NCBI GenBank assembly: GCA_964398215.1 | Contig: CAYNNP010000006.1 | Location: 1-64,000 of the forward strand | Source of the DNA: CAYNNP01 sp964398215 | GTDB lineage: Bacteria; Planctomycetota; Planctomycetia; Pirellulales; Pirellulaceae | Direction: 5' to 3' | DNA: 64,000 nucleotides | Shown: positions 27,763-37,494 of the stretch, in pieces | Position numbering within the stretch: position 1 is the stretch's first letter | Layout: every line of letters begins with the position of its first letter | Program-made: the position numbers and the translations under genes | Notes under the pieces: model-generated | What the model was told of the DNA's origin: nothing | Database searches by the model: none | What the model saw: the letters and a program-made list of their open reading frames with translations, nothing else

Positions 27763-28235
27763 TGCAGTTGCCAGCGCTTTTTCTACTGCTGTTCATGACT
27801 CATCCGGTTCACGAAACTGTATCGGAAATCGAATGGAATGCTGAATCAGGATGCTTGGAAGTATCTATGCGTCTGAGCGTATTGGACGCGCAGTGGATCA
27901 AGCGGCAGGTGAAACCCAAGCAAGACGACAAGGCCTGGCCAATCGTTTACTTGCAAAAACGCTTTCGGGTCGATCCGCCTAAAAAGGATCAGGCCAAAGC
28001 CAATGCGAAGAATACTGCCAAGCTCAAGTGGGTTGGCCGCGATGAAGAGGGCTCGCATGTCTGGTGGTATTTTGAAATCCACCCCGCCAACAAACAGATG
28101 CCAAAGATTGTTGACAACCGCATGCTGTGGGATCGCGAAGATAGCTATATCAACCGCATCGTGATCTTAAAGAACAACAAGCCGCAGCGAGCAATCGATC
28201 TCACGTTCCGAAAGCCATCTGCCAAGTTGGAATAG
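27762..28235 (+). CDS. DUF6702-like small exported protein
   Basis: A 157-residue protein with a short hydrophobic start (QLPALFLLLFMTHPVHETVSEIEWN). The HPxHxTVSEIEWN opening, LEVSMRLSVLD and the aromatic WWYFEI block match the DUF6702 family, whose members sit beside M1 peptidases in several phyla; their role is unknown. ATG at 27762 overlaps the stop of the M1 peptidase gene (TGATG), so it is very likely expressed with it and may assist it. The protein is basic in its central part (KKDQAKANAKNTAKLK), echoing the tail of the peptidase. Confidence 0.75.
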   Translation: MQLPALFLLLFMTHPVHETVSEIEWNAESGCLEVSMRLSVLDAQWIKRQVKPKQDDKAWPIVYLQKRFRVDPPKKDQAKANAKNTAKLKWVGRDEEGSHVWWYFEIHPANKQMPKIVDNRMLWDREDSYINRIVILKNNKPQRAIDLTFRKPSAKLE

Positions 28236-28269
28236 ACGCGTCCGCTGGCTCACTCTCAGTAACAAAAAT

Positions 28270-29235
28270 TCAAAGCGGTGCCGGCAAATCACGCCGCTGA
28301 AAAATCTTGGTCCCAACTGCCAAGAACACTCCTCCTGCGGTGAGCAGGAGTAGTGGGTAAACGATAGGACCTAGATTCAAATTTGATTCAAATGAGTCCA
28401 TGCCGAACGGTGCGGCGATTCCATGTTCGGCTGCTAAGGCGGTCATCTTCTGCGGCTTATAGCAACTTAGAATGGTCAGGCCCAGCATCCATGCCAGCGA
28501 CTTGGATACCAGTCCTAGTGCATACAAAACGACTTGGATGACATACGTTCCGACCACCAAGCCCACCGTGCGCCAGCGGTAGCGATCAAAACTGCTGACG
28601 AGGATCGAAAACGTCAGAAGCACGAATCCGAATGAAAACAAATGGAATGTTGCGCCTGCGAACAGCCGCCAGTTGACTCGCTCGTGCAAAGGCACGTCTT
28701 CGACGATCGGTTCGGAAGGGCCAAGCTGCAAATCAATGTTCAAGACTGGAATTGTGTACGTTGGCGCGGGCACTTCTTCACTGACCACGTTGGTATAAAT
28801 CCCCAGTGATATTCCTCCCCAAACCAGCCCGCAAAGGATCGCGAGCCCTGCGACCGACACCAACGCATGTGTTAACAACAACTGGCGACGACTGATTGGC
28901 TGTGCCAACGTCATTTCCATCGTCCCGCGTCCCAGTTCACCGCTGACCGCATCACTACCGCGGGCCACGCACCAGATCACAATGCATGCGATCACAATCG
29001 GTTCGTCATAGACCATCCCGACTTGGCCGGGGTACGACAACAACGACGCGAAATCAATCGGCGAGTACTTTTCAAAATCCTTCAGCTGATCCAGCATATT
29101 CTGGTACTGCGTCAAATTGAAAAAAGTACCAACCCATACTCGAACCCATGCGAATCCAAACAGCACCAAACCGCAAGCCATGAACAACAAACTAGAACGA
29201 TTGATGTGCTTTTTGATCAAAACGCGATTAGTCAA
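28270..29235 (-). CDS. ABC-2 type transporter permease
   Basis: A 321-residue inner-membrane protein with about six hydrophobic segments (first near 16-36, last near 292-312). RGTMEMTLAQPISRRQLLLTHALVS is the conserved cytoplasmic loop of ABC-2 permeases. It forms an exporter with the ATPase encoded just upstream. The start is TTG at 29235, because AGGAGG lies nine bases upstream; the longer frame to 29295 would run far into the ATPase gene. The gene overlaps the ATPase stop by eight bases. The substrate is unknown. Confidence 0.85.
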   Translation of the reverse strand: MTNRVLIKKHINRSSLLFMACGLVLFGFAWVRVWVGTFFNLTQYQNMLDQLKDFEKYSPIDFASLLSYPGQVGMVYDEPIVIACIVIWCVARGSDAVSGELGRGTMEMTLAQPISRRQLLLTHALVSVAGLAILCGLVWGGISLGIYTNVVSEEVPAPTYTIPVLNIDLQLGPSEPIVEDVPLHERVNWRLFAGATFHLFSFGFVLLTFSILVSSFDRYRWRTVGLVVGTYVIQVVLYALGLVSKSLAWMLGLTILSCYKPQKMTALAAEHGIAAPFGMDSFESNLNLGPIVYPLLLLTAGGVFLAVGTKIFQRRDLPAPL

Positions 29236-30160
29236 CGGTAGCTCCCTCCTGAATTCGCCCAGAATGCACAGCATCGTATACGCTTCGCAGCCCAAGCCTT
29301 TCGATCCTCAGATCCTTGAGCTTCAACGATTCCACCCAACCAAGAATTTCATTCAAATCGCCACTCGTTTCGATCATCAACTGTCCAGAACTTTGCACGA
29401 CTTCGACTTGCTGACGAATCGATTCGGGAACGTTCAGGTCTTGCTCCATCGGTTTGGCCAAGATTCGATGTTGCTGAGCCAGTTGCCCCATGTCACGTTG
29501 ATGGACAAGTCGACCAGCTTTCAAAAAGACGACTCGCGAACAGGTGTCTTCGATCTCCGATAAAACATGCGACGAAAAGATAATCGTTCGGCCATCAGCC
29601 TTTGCTTCCAAAATCAATTCAAGCACCTTGCCGCGAACACTCGGGTCCAGGTTCGCTGTCGGCTCATCCAAAATCAATAGTGGCGATCGAATCCCAAGAA
29701 CGACGGCTAACGCAAGCTTTTGTCGCATGCCTGTCGACATGAATGCGACTCGCCGCCGGGTATCAAGCTCCAGCTCCTTTGCAACGTCCAGGCTGCGTTG
29801 CGGATCGGCTAGCGGATGGAGTTCGGCAAAGTATTCCAGCACGTGCGAGCCTCGCATATCGCCAGGCAGCCTCGCTTCACCTGGCAAATAGCTCACCTGT
29901 CTCCGAACCGCAACACTATCGACTCGCGGATCGAATCCCATAATCGAACATTCGCCTTCGGTTGGATTCAGGTAACCAAGCAAAGTGCGAATCAAAGTTG
30001 TTTTGCCAGCACCATTTGGCCCCAGAAGTCCAAATACGTCACCGCGCCCGACGGTCAGATCACATTCTGCCAGGGCTGTGAAGTTTCCGTATCGTTTGGT
30101 CAGGCCAACGCAGCGCACCACTTCCAGCGATTGACCGGCTTCGGTGGCAGGGTTTGACAT
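29228..30160 (-). CDS. ABC transporter ATP-binding protein
   Basis: A 310-residue ATPase with Walker A GPNGAGKTT (about 45-53), a signature written MSTGMRQKLALA in place of LSGGQ, Walker B LLILDEPTANLDP and the switch histidine in IIFSSHVLSE. It belongs to the ABC-2 exporter group (antibiotic, lipid or polysaccharide export). ATG at 30160 has GAAGGA upstream; the frame is open for 20 further codons. It overlaps the permease gene downstream and is divergent from argJ, with 141 bases between the starts. Confidence 0.92.
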   Translation of the reverse strand: MSNPATEAGQSLEVVRCVGLTKRYGNFTALAECDLTVGRGDVFGLLGPNGAGKTTLIRTLLGYLNPTEGECSIMGFDPRVDSVAVRRQVSYLPGEARLPGDMRGSHVLEYFAELHPLADPQRSLDVAKELELDTRRRVAFMSTGMRQKLALAVVLGIRSPLLILDEPTANLDPSVRGKVLELILEAKADGRTIIFSSHVLSEIEDTCSRVVFLKAGRLVHQRDMGQLAQQHRILAKPMEQDLNVPESIRQQVEVVQSSGQLMIETSGDLNEILGWVESLKLKDLRIERLGLRSVYDAVHSGRIQEGATVD

Positions 30161-30301
30161 GACATCCTTCGCGTGAAATGTTTTCTTGAGAAATCGTTTG
30201 ATATTGTGCCCACAAGTCAACTGTTATCAACTGTGTGGACGCGTTTGACAACGTGTCGCATAACCGCAACTAACCGATACGCTTAACTTTCTGAATACTT
30301 T

Positions 30302-31492
30302 ATGACCGACCAACCTTTGCTTCCGAACGGTTTTCGATACGCTGGCGTTGCTTGTGGTATCAAAGCCAGCGGCAAGCTTGATATTTCACTGATCGTTGCC
30401 GAGGAAGGTGTCACAGCAGCTGGTGTTTACACACAAAACCAGATCGTTGCCGCTCCTGTGCTGTTGGCGAAGTCGCACACGCCAGCGAAAGGAATCCGGG
30501 CGGTGATTACCAACAGTGGCAACGCGAATGCATGTACCGGGACGGAGGGGATGAATGATGCAATCGCGATGTGTGACCAAGTCGCGAACCTTGCTGGCTG
30601 CAAACGAAGCGAAGTGCTGATCATGAGCACGGGAGTGATAGGACAGCGATTGCCGATGACCAAAGTGAGTCACGGAATCATGGACGCTTATTCGAATCTA
30701 GAGAATAACGCTGATAGTTTTTATGCCGCCGCCGAAGCGATACGCACAACCGACAACGACCGCAAGGTTGCATCCAAAAGTATCAAGGTCGGTGGGCGAA
30801 CGATCAACATCGCCGCTATGGCGAAAGGAGCTGGAATGATCGCGCCTAACATGGCGACGATGCTGGCGGTGGTTTTGACCGATGCACCGTTACTGCCAGA
30901 GGATGCCCAATCGATCATCTCTTCTGCGGCAGAAATCAGCTTCAATAAAGTCAGTGTGGATGGTCATACCAGCACCAACGACTCTTTGTTGATTTTGGCA
31001 AGCGGAAGGAGCAAGCCGCTTGCGTCAGAGGAGCTTACTACTTTCGCCAGCCATGTGAATGAAGTCTGTATTTCGCTCGCTAAAATGCTGGTTGCCGATG
31101 GCGAAGGTGCGACACATGTGATGGCGATCAATGTATCGGGCGCGGATGATGACGCAGCAGCAGACGAAATTGCCCGCACTGTCGCAGCAAGTCAGTTGGT
31201 CAAGACCGCGATTACTGGCGGCGATCCAAATTGGGGACGCATCGTGTCAGCGGCTGGCTACGCCAAAGCCCAGATTGTTCCCGAAAAGACGTCGCTGAAA
31301 GTTTGTGGCATCATGATTTATGAAAACGGTTCACCAATCGAATTCGACGCCGCCGCGCTAAGTGAAAAAATGAAGTCGAGCCCCGAAGTCGATATTGATT
31401 TGGTTGTCGGACCGGGAACGGGCAAGTCGACGTTCTGGTCCAGCGATTTGACGACCGAGTACGTCAAATTCAACTCGGAGTACACAACCTAG
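30302..31492 (+). CDS. argJ: Glutamate N-acetyltransferase / amino-acid acetyltransferase
   Basis: Moves the acetyl group from N-acetylornithine to glutamate in the cyclic arginine pathway, and may also make N-acetylglutamate from acetyl-CoA. The 396-residue proprotein has the self-cleavage site KGAGMIAPNMATMLA with Thr186 as the new N-terminal nucleophile, plus the ITNSGNANACTG and GGDPNWGRI motifs. It should process itself into alpha and beta chains. It stands alone, convergent with the sulfatase gene, whose stop lies 16 bases away. No other arg gene is present. TTGACA is seen at 30245-30250 but no good -10 follows. Confidence 0.95.
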   Translation: MTDQPLLPNGFRYAGVACGIKASGKLDISLIVAEEGVTAAGVYTQNQIVAAPVLLAKSHTPAKGIRAVITNSGNANACTGTEGMNDAIAMCDQVANLAGCKRSEVLIMSTGVIGQRLPMTKVSHGIMDAYSNLENNADSFYAAAEAIRTTDNDRKVASKSIKVGGRTINIAAMAKGAGMIAPNMATMLAVVLTDAPLLPEDAQSIISSAAEISFNKVSVDGHTSTNDSLLILASGRSKPLASEELTTFASHVNEVCISLAKMLVADGEGATHVMAINVSGADDDAAADEIARTVAASQLVKTAITGGDPNWGRIVSAAGYAKAQIVPEKTSLKVCGIMIYENGSPIEFDAAALSEKMKSSPEVDIDLVVGPGTGKSTFWSSDLTTEYVKFNSEYTT

Positions 31493-31507
31493 CAATCCGT
31501 TGGTGTG

Positions 31508-33073
31508 CTACTTCTTCTTGACTTTGACGTCTGTCATTTTGGCCCATGCTTGCCACTTTTCGATCAGCGAGGCGACCAATTGTGGATGTTCGGCAGCGAC
31601 GTCATGGGCTTCGGTGCGGTCAGCTCGCATATCGTACAGTTCCCAGGATTTCGCGTGCTTGTCCCAGGTGAGTTTCCAGTCGCCCTCGCGAACGGCTCTG
31701 TTGGTGGACCAGTGCCAGTAGAGGTTGTCGTGAGCCTGGCGCTGTTTGCCTTTGAAAACAGGAACCAAAGTCTTGCCATCCAGCGGGATGGTCTCTTTAC
31801 CAAAATCCGGATGCTTGTCTGGGTAGTCAGCTTTCGCCATGTCCAGGAAAGTGGGCAGCAGGTCGATGATGTGGCCGACCTGATCAGACCGTGAGCCCGG
31901 TTCAATGGCCGCTGGCCAACGCGCCAACAGCGGCGTCGAGATACCGCCTTCATGACAATACTGTTTGTAGCGGCGAAAGGGAGTGTTCGAGGCCGTGGCC
32001 CAACCAGGACCGACATGACTGTAAAAATCCTTTGGTCCAGGGATGTGTTTCGGATTGTTTCCGCCTGGAGTTTCGGCGCAACCGCCGTTGTCGGCCAGAA
32101 ATAGAACCAGTGTATTGTCTGCCACGTTCGCTTCATCCAGGGCGTCCAGCAAGCGTCCAATGTTCTGGTCGACCGAGTCGATCATTGCAGCGTAGACTTC
32201 CATGCGAAGCTGTTGCCAATCTTCGTCAATCGTCTTTGCCTGTTCCCAGTTTTTCGCGATGTCATCACGGTTGGCGACGACCCAGTTTTTGTCAACCAAG
32301 CCAAGCTCCAGTTGTCGTGCAAGGCGTTGTTGCCGGAGGACATCCCAGCCAGCTGCATACTTACCCTTGTACTTTGCAATGTCGGCTGGTTTGGCGTGAA
32401 GTGGATAATGGGGCGCTGTGTACGGGAGGTAATGGAAGAACGGTTTGCCTGCAGCCGCATTTGACTTGATGGTTTTGATTGCGTGGTCGGTGAAAGCGTC
32501 CGTCGTGTAGTAGTCGTCGGGAAAGTCGTCAAATTCGAGGAACATGTCGTTGTGGCCGAAGACGCGTGTTTTTCCTCCTTTGAATTTCGGATCGGGAATT
32601 TTGGGATTGAAGAAGTTGCAACAGCCATCCCACAGCCCGTATGCCTCATCAAATCCACGGTCGAAGGGGCGTGTTCCAACTTTTTTACCGTTATGCCATT
32701 TGCCGGACATGCCAGTTGCGTAACCGGCGTGACGCATAGCTTCGCCAAGGGTCAGCATGTTTTTTGTGATCAGTTCGTGCTGGCCACGGCCGCCGTTGCG
32801 AGGATAAAGACCAGTCAGAAGTGAGGCTCGTGTCGTAGTGCACTTGGCGTTGTTGTAAAACTGCGTGAACAACAAACCCTCTGCGGCGAGACGATCGATG
32901 TTGGGAGTTTCGATTTCGGAACCGTAGCAACCAATGTCTGACCAGCCCATGTCATCGACCATGATCAGCACAATGTTTGGTTGGGCCGGTGGATCGGCTG
33001 CCAAGATCGCGCTGCCGATCATCAATGACGCCGCTGCGAATGAAACTAAGCGAAGACAGGAGTTGATATTCAT
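31508..33073 (-). CDS. Secreted sulfatase (arylsulfatase, S1 family)
   Basis: Hydrolyses sulfate esters, probably on polysaccharides, in the periplasm or outside the cell. The 521-residue protein has a signal peptide (about 1-25) and the metal-binding MVDDMGWSDIGCYG. The formylglycine site is C78-TTTR-ASLLTG; the usual CxPxR or CxAxR has threonine at the third position here. The later LFLADNGGCAE metal site is intact. It needs a formylglycine-generating enzyme, which is not in the window. It starts about 190 bases after the end of the esterase-cytochrome gene on the same strand. The exact substrate cannot be told. Confidence 0.93.
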   Translation of the reverse strand: MNINSCLRLVSFAAASLMIGSAILAADPPAQPNIVLIMVDDMGWSDIGCYGSEIETPNIDRLAAEGLLFTQFYNNAKCTTTRASLLTGLYPRNGGRGQHELITKNMLTLGEAMRHAGYATGMSGKWHNGKKVGTRPFDRGFDEAYGLWDGCCNFFNPKIPDPKFKGGKTRVFGHNDMFLEFDDFPDDYYTTDAFTDHAIKTIKSNAAAGKPFFHYLPYTAPHYPLHAKPADIAKYKGKYAAGWDVLRQQRLARQLELGLVDKNWVVANRDDIAKNWEQAKTIDEDWQQLRMEVYAAMIDSVDQNIGRLLDALDEANVADNTLVLFLADNGGCAETPGGNNPKHIPGPKDFYSHVGPGWATASNTPFRRYKQYCHEGGISTPLLARWPAAIEPGSRSDQVGHIIDLLPTFLDMAKADYPDKHPDFGKETIPLDGKTLVPVFKGKQRQAHDNLYWHWSTNRAVREGDWKLTWDKHAKSWELYDMRADRTEAHDVAAEHPQLVASLIEKWQAWAKMTDVKVKKK

Positions 33074-33260
33074 AGCTGGTCTTTTGCGAACTGCTCGTAG
33101 AACTGTGAACGTTGGTCGTTCTTTCAGTGATCAATATACTCAATCACTCGCCTGCGTTTGCTGGCCAAAGACAGATGGGTGCGCCGCGCGACGCCAGGCT
33201 ATGTTGTTAAACAGCCCGGCTGTTGATTAAAGACTGACTTGCCCTGTTTGACTTGACGCA

Positions 33261-36200
33261 TCATTTTTTACGAAACAGAGCACTTAACGCCACTTCTCGA
33301 ATCATCGATCGGATTCGATAGTCTTGACCTTTGAGTTTGCCAAGCAATGCTTCGACATCATCTTGATCGGAAAATTCTATGGTGCGTCCCAGGGCGTATG
33401 CCATGATCGATTCGACCAGTTCCTTTGCCAATTGATCTTCTTGATCCAGTAGCACTTTCTTTAGCTCTTGAACGTCGGCGAAAGCCGCTCCGCCGGGAAG
33501 GGTTCCGCCGGGCTCGATCGGGACTTGTTTTCGTCCAACTTTTTCACTGTTTCGCCAGCTGCCGGTGGTGTCGAAGTTCTCGAGTCCAAATCCGATTACA
33601 TCCATCTTTTTGTGGCATGAGGCGCACACGGGTTGCTTTTGGTGAAGGATCACCATTTCACGGTTCGTTTTTGGTTTGTCGCTAGCGGCTCCGAGCTCCG
33701 GAACGTTGGGCGGCGGTGGCGACGGTTTGTCGTGCAAAAGTTTTTCCATCACCAATGCACCACGGATGACGGGCGACGAACGTTCGCCGTTAGAGCCCGC
33801 GACAAGGAATGCCGTCTGAGTCATCAGACCGCCACGAGGCGAATCGGGTGGAAGATTCACTTTTTGAAATTCGGCTGTTTTCTGATTCGGCAGATCGATG
33901 CCATAGTGGGTCGCCAGAGCATTATTCACGACCACAAAATCAGAATCGATCAGGTTTCGAGCCGGCAGATTTTCATTGATCAGCGTTCCGAAAAATTCGG
34001 TGACCTCTTGTTTCGCATCTCGCTGAAGTCCCTCATTGAATCGATAGTGCTGTTTGTTATCAATCGTGATGGCGTCATAGCGGTCAAGTTCCGCCCACTG
34101 ACTCATGAAGCCGTCACGAAATGCAGTCGCCTTTGGATCGGAAAGAAGACGGTCAACTTGTGCGGCGTAGACTTTTGGATTGGCTAGGTCTGCGGCATAA
34201 AGATCGTAATCCGGCGGTGCACTCCACAGGAAGTACGACAAGCGGACGGCCAATTCTCGGTTGCTGAGCCAACGTGCGGAATTCTGGTCGCCAGCTTCGT
34301 GGATGAACAGGAAACCAGGAGACGCCAAGATGACGGCGGTTACTTCTGCAAACGCGTCGCGATGGTTCATTCCCTCGGCTCGGTTTTTCTTGAACAATCC
34401 ATGCAGTTGTTCGATGAATTTCGGATCAGGCTTACGACGACGAAAGGCTTCGTAAGTGAACTTCTCAATCAGTTCTGCGACTTTGCTGTCGTCCCAGATA
34501 TAGACACTGCGCACTCCGGTCGGAGCATTCGGAAACAGAATGTCCTCCAGCTTGCCACGTGTTTTGGGATAGTATGGACCTTCGATCTCCAGCCACTCGA
34601 TCCAAACGGCAGCTCGTGGATCGGTGTTGTCTCCTTTGCCCTGCAACATTGCGATGTAGTTTCGCATTCGATTGATCGTATTTTCGGGCACGTTCTCACG
34701 CACGTTCACCGCCAGGTGAGATCGCCCCATTGCTTGGCGAACCACCATTTGGACGGTCTGTGGATGTTCGGGAGTTCCCGACAACTTCAGCGTGCCGCGA
34801 ATATCGTCATTGTCCCAAACCCGAACAATGCTGCGCAAATCATGCTGTCCTTTGCGCACTCCGCCACGAATGCGAACGATGTAGTCACCGCGAATGTCAG
34901 TGTGCTTCGATGCTGAAACCCACTTGGCAACGTCACTGATGTAAACGCCGGTATCAACCTTTGGGTATTGAAGATACAGACGCGGCATCTCGACACGCGA
35001 ATCCCACTGCCGAAACAGGATTTCCATTTCTCCCTTATCTTTGAAACCGAGCTGCTTCCAACCCGCACCTTCGTTTTTCAGTTTTCTTTTCCGATCACTG
35101 TCAGCGACCTTTTTCTGCAGCTTTCGCGTGACCCGTTGTTCCGGCTGAGTCCGCTGTTTTTTGACGTCTTGATGTTTGCTGTAGTTGTACCGATACGATT
35201 CGACAGCGATCTTTCTGCCCAGTTCAAGGTATTGTTCGAAGTGAGCTGAAGTAAAGAGTTGCTCGGCACCAATCGTATCGAATGTGGATTCGCCGTCTTC
35301 TGGAATATCGGTGTGCGCGACTGAAAAACCAAACAAGTCGCGGATCGAATTCGAGTATTCTCGTCGGTTCAAACGCCGCATTGCGATTTCGCCACCATGA
35401 TCGGTCAAACGCTTGCGCGCGGTCAGCAGGCTGCTGGTCAGTCGATCGAGTAGCGTGCTTAATTCTTCGCTGGGCGGTTGCTTGGCGTCTTCAGGCGGCA
35501 TGTCACCCGCGTTCAATTGGTCAAGAACATCCTGCCAACGCTGGGCAGTATCAACATTGGAAATCTGCCAATCGATCTGGTCAAATCGCACTTGCCCGTT
35601 TTGCTCATTCGGGCCGTGGCACTGGACACAGTACTTGCTAAGGAAAGGTTCAATCGCGCCACGCGGTAACTTGGTGGCAGCCGTCAAGTGATTCAGTTTC
35701 GGTTTGGGTTTTTCCACAACCCATTTGAAGTCGGCAAATATTACTTTCGTGATATCCGACCCGGCTGCTGGTTTCAGAGTGATGTTTTTCGTTTCGCTCC
35801 AGTCTTTCATCTTTTGCTTGCTGTGCCGATTGACGAATCGGTCTGCCAAAAGTGTGACTTCCTGCCAATCATTCGATGCTGCGATTTCCATGACGCTTTC
35901 GTTTTGATTGTTAATCACAATCGTGACGCTTTGCGGTTGCGTGCAGTAAAAGCGAAAGTGAAGCTTGGCACCCGGCGGCGCTTTCCATTTTGGATCGCTG
36001 AACTGCTCATTCTTGCTGCCTCGCGCATTCAATACTCGAAAGCCCTTGACACCACCTTTGCCCTGCACCGGGCCAACATTCAGCCATGAACCGGTTCCTT
36101 CGCTGAGAATCGCCGATGGTTTGTCCGTAGCGATTGCTTTACCAAGCTGGCTTGGGATTGCCGCGGTGAACGGCGACGAGCGAACGATGGTGTTGTCGTA

Positions 36201-37448
36201 TTTAATATTGGAAAAACCAAACACGTAGTCATCGACGTTCATGACGGGCATTTTCCCGATCCACATGTTGCCTCGCCGAGTCGGCTGAATCACATCACGC
36301 CACGCTCGCCCAAAGCTGATTGGGTTTTTCAGCGCGTAGAACATTTTCAGTTCAGTGACCCTGTTCGGATCGGCAGGGGAGATGTGCAGTTCGGGAACGC
36401 CCGTTGGCCCGAGCACGATTTTTGACTGAGCTTGATTTGGCCAGGAAACATCTTTGCCCAACACATGTTTTTCCAACCAGAGCCGAGTGTTCTGGCCAAT
36501 GTCCTGAGTGTCGTGGTGACCGCGAGGTTGATGAGCGAATGACCAGGGCACGCCAGGCTTGAAACTCTTGAACGTTTGCTCGCCGCGTTCGTGACCGCCA
36601 TGATGATCGTTGGTCCCGTTCAGCCATAAACTCGCAGCCGTGATGTGCGGCGTGTGGGCCTGCGGAGCAAGCATCGACAGGTAGATTTTTTCGCCAGCAG
36701 TTGGCGGCGGGGCAACTTTCGTTGGATCGTACATCCACACGCCGCGCGATCGGTAATACTCAAGCCAACCAACACCAAAATACGCGACCACCGCTTTGAC
36801 ACGATGGTCTGTTGCCAAATTCCACATGATCGTGCCGCCATAGGAATAGCCCTTGGCCCCGATGCGGTTGGCGTCGACTTCTTTTTGCTTGATCAAATAA
36901 CTCAGCACTCGTCGCTGGATCATGTACCACAGATAGTCATCGGTTTGCTTTGGGTCGGTGATGAACGATCCATCGGGCAGCCTGGACTTGATACGATAGC
37001 CAACGTTTGCATCCATATTCCCGTAGCGAAGTTTGTCGGGATACTTGGTGAACTGCGGACGGTTTCCGGTTTTGCCACAGTAGTCGTGTGATATGACGGC
37101 CCATCCATTGTTGACGTATTCCATGTCGATGGACGGTCTGGACATCCAGCCGTGAACATTCATCAGACCCGGTGCCTGCTTCGCGTTTGCTTTGACGGCA
37201 TATTTGCAATAGACGCGGATTTCTTCGCCGGCGTGATACGCGCTGATGTAGAAATCGCGAAAGTAAACGCCGTCCTTTGTTTCTTCAAAGACGATCTGTT
37301 CGTTGAAGTCGCCGGCGTCTGGATTAAAGTCCTTCCACAAATCGGCCGTATCCGCGAGAGCCGTTTTTGCTGTCAGCAGGAACAGCAAACCGAACAGAAG
37401 GCTTTTCGTCGAGATCATTTTGGTCCGAAACATGCGATTGATTTGCAT
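33261..37448 (-). CDS. Fusion of an alpha/beta hydrolase with a planctomycete cytochrome-type (DUF1592) protein
   Basis: About 1395 residues, exported (signal near 11-32). Residues about 40-350 form an alpha/beta hydrolase with the nucleophile elbow GYSYGG (about 199), related to acetyl-xylan esterase/dienelactone hydrolase-like enzymes. A beta-sandwich, carbohydrate-binding-like stretch follows (about 460-600). Then comes the planctomycete block: heme motif CVQCH (about 606), DUF1587 (RRLNRREYSNSIRDLFG), DUF1595, DUF1592 (SNRELAVRLSYFLWS), DUF1588 with a second CASCH (about 1276), and DUF1585 at the end. The DUF1592 half normally occurs alone, paired with a DUF1552 protein, and one lies just upstream here. 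The fusion suggests deacylation of a glycan coupled to a surface redox protein. Several in-frame starts exist; 37448 is a choice. Confidence 0.88.
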   Translation of the reverse strand: MQINRMFRTKMISTKSLLFGLLFLLTAKTALADTADLWKDFNPDAGDFNEQIVFEETKDGVYFRDFYISAYHAGEEIRVYCKYAVKANAKQAPGLMNVHGWMSRPSIDMEYVNNGWAVISHDYCGKTGNRPQFTKYPDKLRYGNMDANVGYRIKSRLPDGSFITDPKQTDDYLWYMIQRRVLSYLIKQKEVDANRIGAKGYSYGGTIMWNLATDHRVKAVVAYFGVGWLEYYRSRGVWMYDPTKVAPPPTAGEKIYLSMLAPQAHTPHITAASLWLNGTNDHHGGHERGEQTFKSFKPGVPWSFAHQPRGHHDTQDIGQNTRLWLEKHVLGKDVSWPNQAQSKIVLGPTGVPELHISPADPNRVTELKMFYALKNPISFGRAWRDVIQPTRRGNMWIGKMPVMNVDDYVFGFSNIKYDNTIVRSSPFTAAIPSQLGKAIATDKPSAILSEGTGSWLNVGPVQGKGGVKGFRVLNARGSKNEQFSDPKWKAPPGAKLHFRFYCTQPQSVTIVINNQNESVMEIAASNDWQEVTLLADRFVNRHSKQKMKDWSETKNITLKPAAGSDITKVIFADFKWVVEKPKPKLNHLTAATKLPRGAIEPFLSKYCVQCHGPNEQNGQVRFDQIDWQISNVDTAQRWQDVLDQLNAGDMPPEDAKQPPSEELSTLLDRLTSSLLTARKRLTDHGGEIAMRRLNRREYSNSIRDLFGFSVAHTDIPEDGESTFDTIGAEQLFTSAHFEQYLELGRKIAVESYRYNYSKHQDVKKQRTQPEQRVTRKLQKKVADSDRKRKLKNEGAGWKQLGFKDKGEMEILFRQWDSRVEMPRLYLQYPKVDTGVYISDVAKWVSASKHTDIRGDYIVRIRGGVRKGQHDLRSIVRVWDNDDIRGTLKLSGTPEHPQTVQMVVRQAMGRSHLAVNVRENVPENTINRMRNYIAMLQGKGDNTDPRAAVWIEWLEIEGPYYPKTRGKLEDILFPNAPTGVRSVYIWDDSKVAELIEKFTYEAFRRRKPDPKFIEQLHGLFKKNRAEGMNHRDAFAEVTAVILASPGFLFIHEAGDQNSARWLSNRELAVRLSYFLWSAPPDYDLYAADLANPKVYAAQVDRLLSDPKATAFRDGFMSQWAELDRYDAITIDNKQHYRFNEGLQRDAKQEVTEFFGTLINENLPARNLIDSDFVVVNNALATHYGIDLPNQKTAEFQKVNLPPDSPRGGLMTQTAFLVAGSNGERSSPVIRGALVMEKLLHDKPSPPPPNVPELGAASDKPKTNREMVILHQKQPVCASCHKKMDVIGFGLENFDTTGSWRNSEKVGRKQVPIEPGGTLPGGAAFADVQELKKVLLDQEDQLAKELVESIMAYALGRTIEFSDQDDVEALLGKLKGQDYRIRSMIREVALSALFRKK

Positions 37449-37494
37449 TGCAGAATATGTTGGCTGGAGCACCGCTCAGCGAGCGGCAAGGCGC

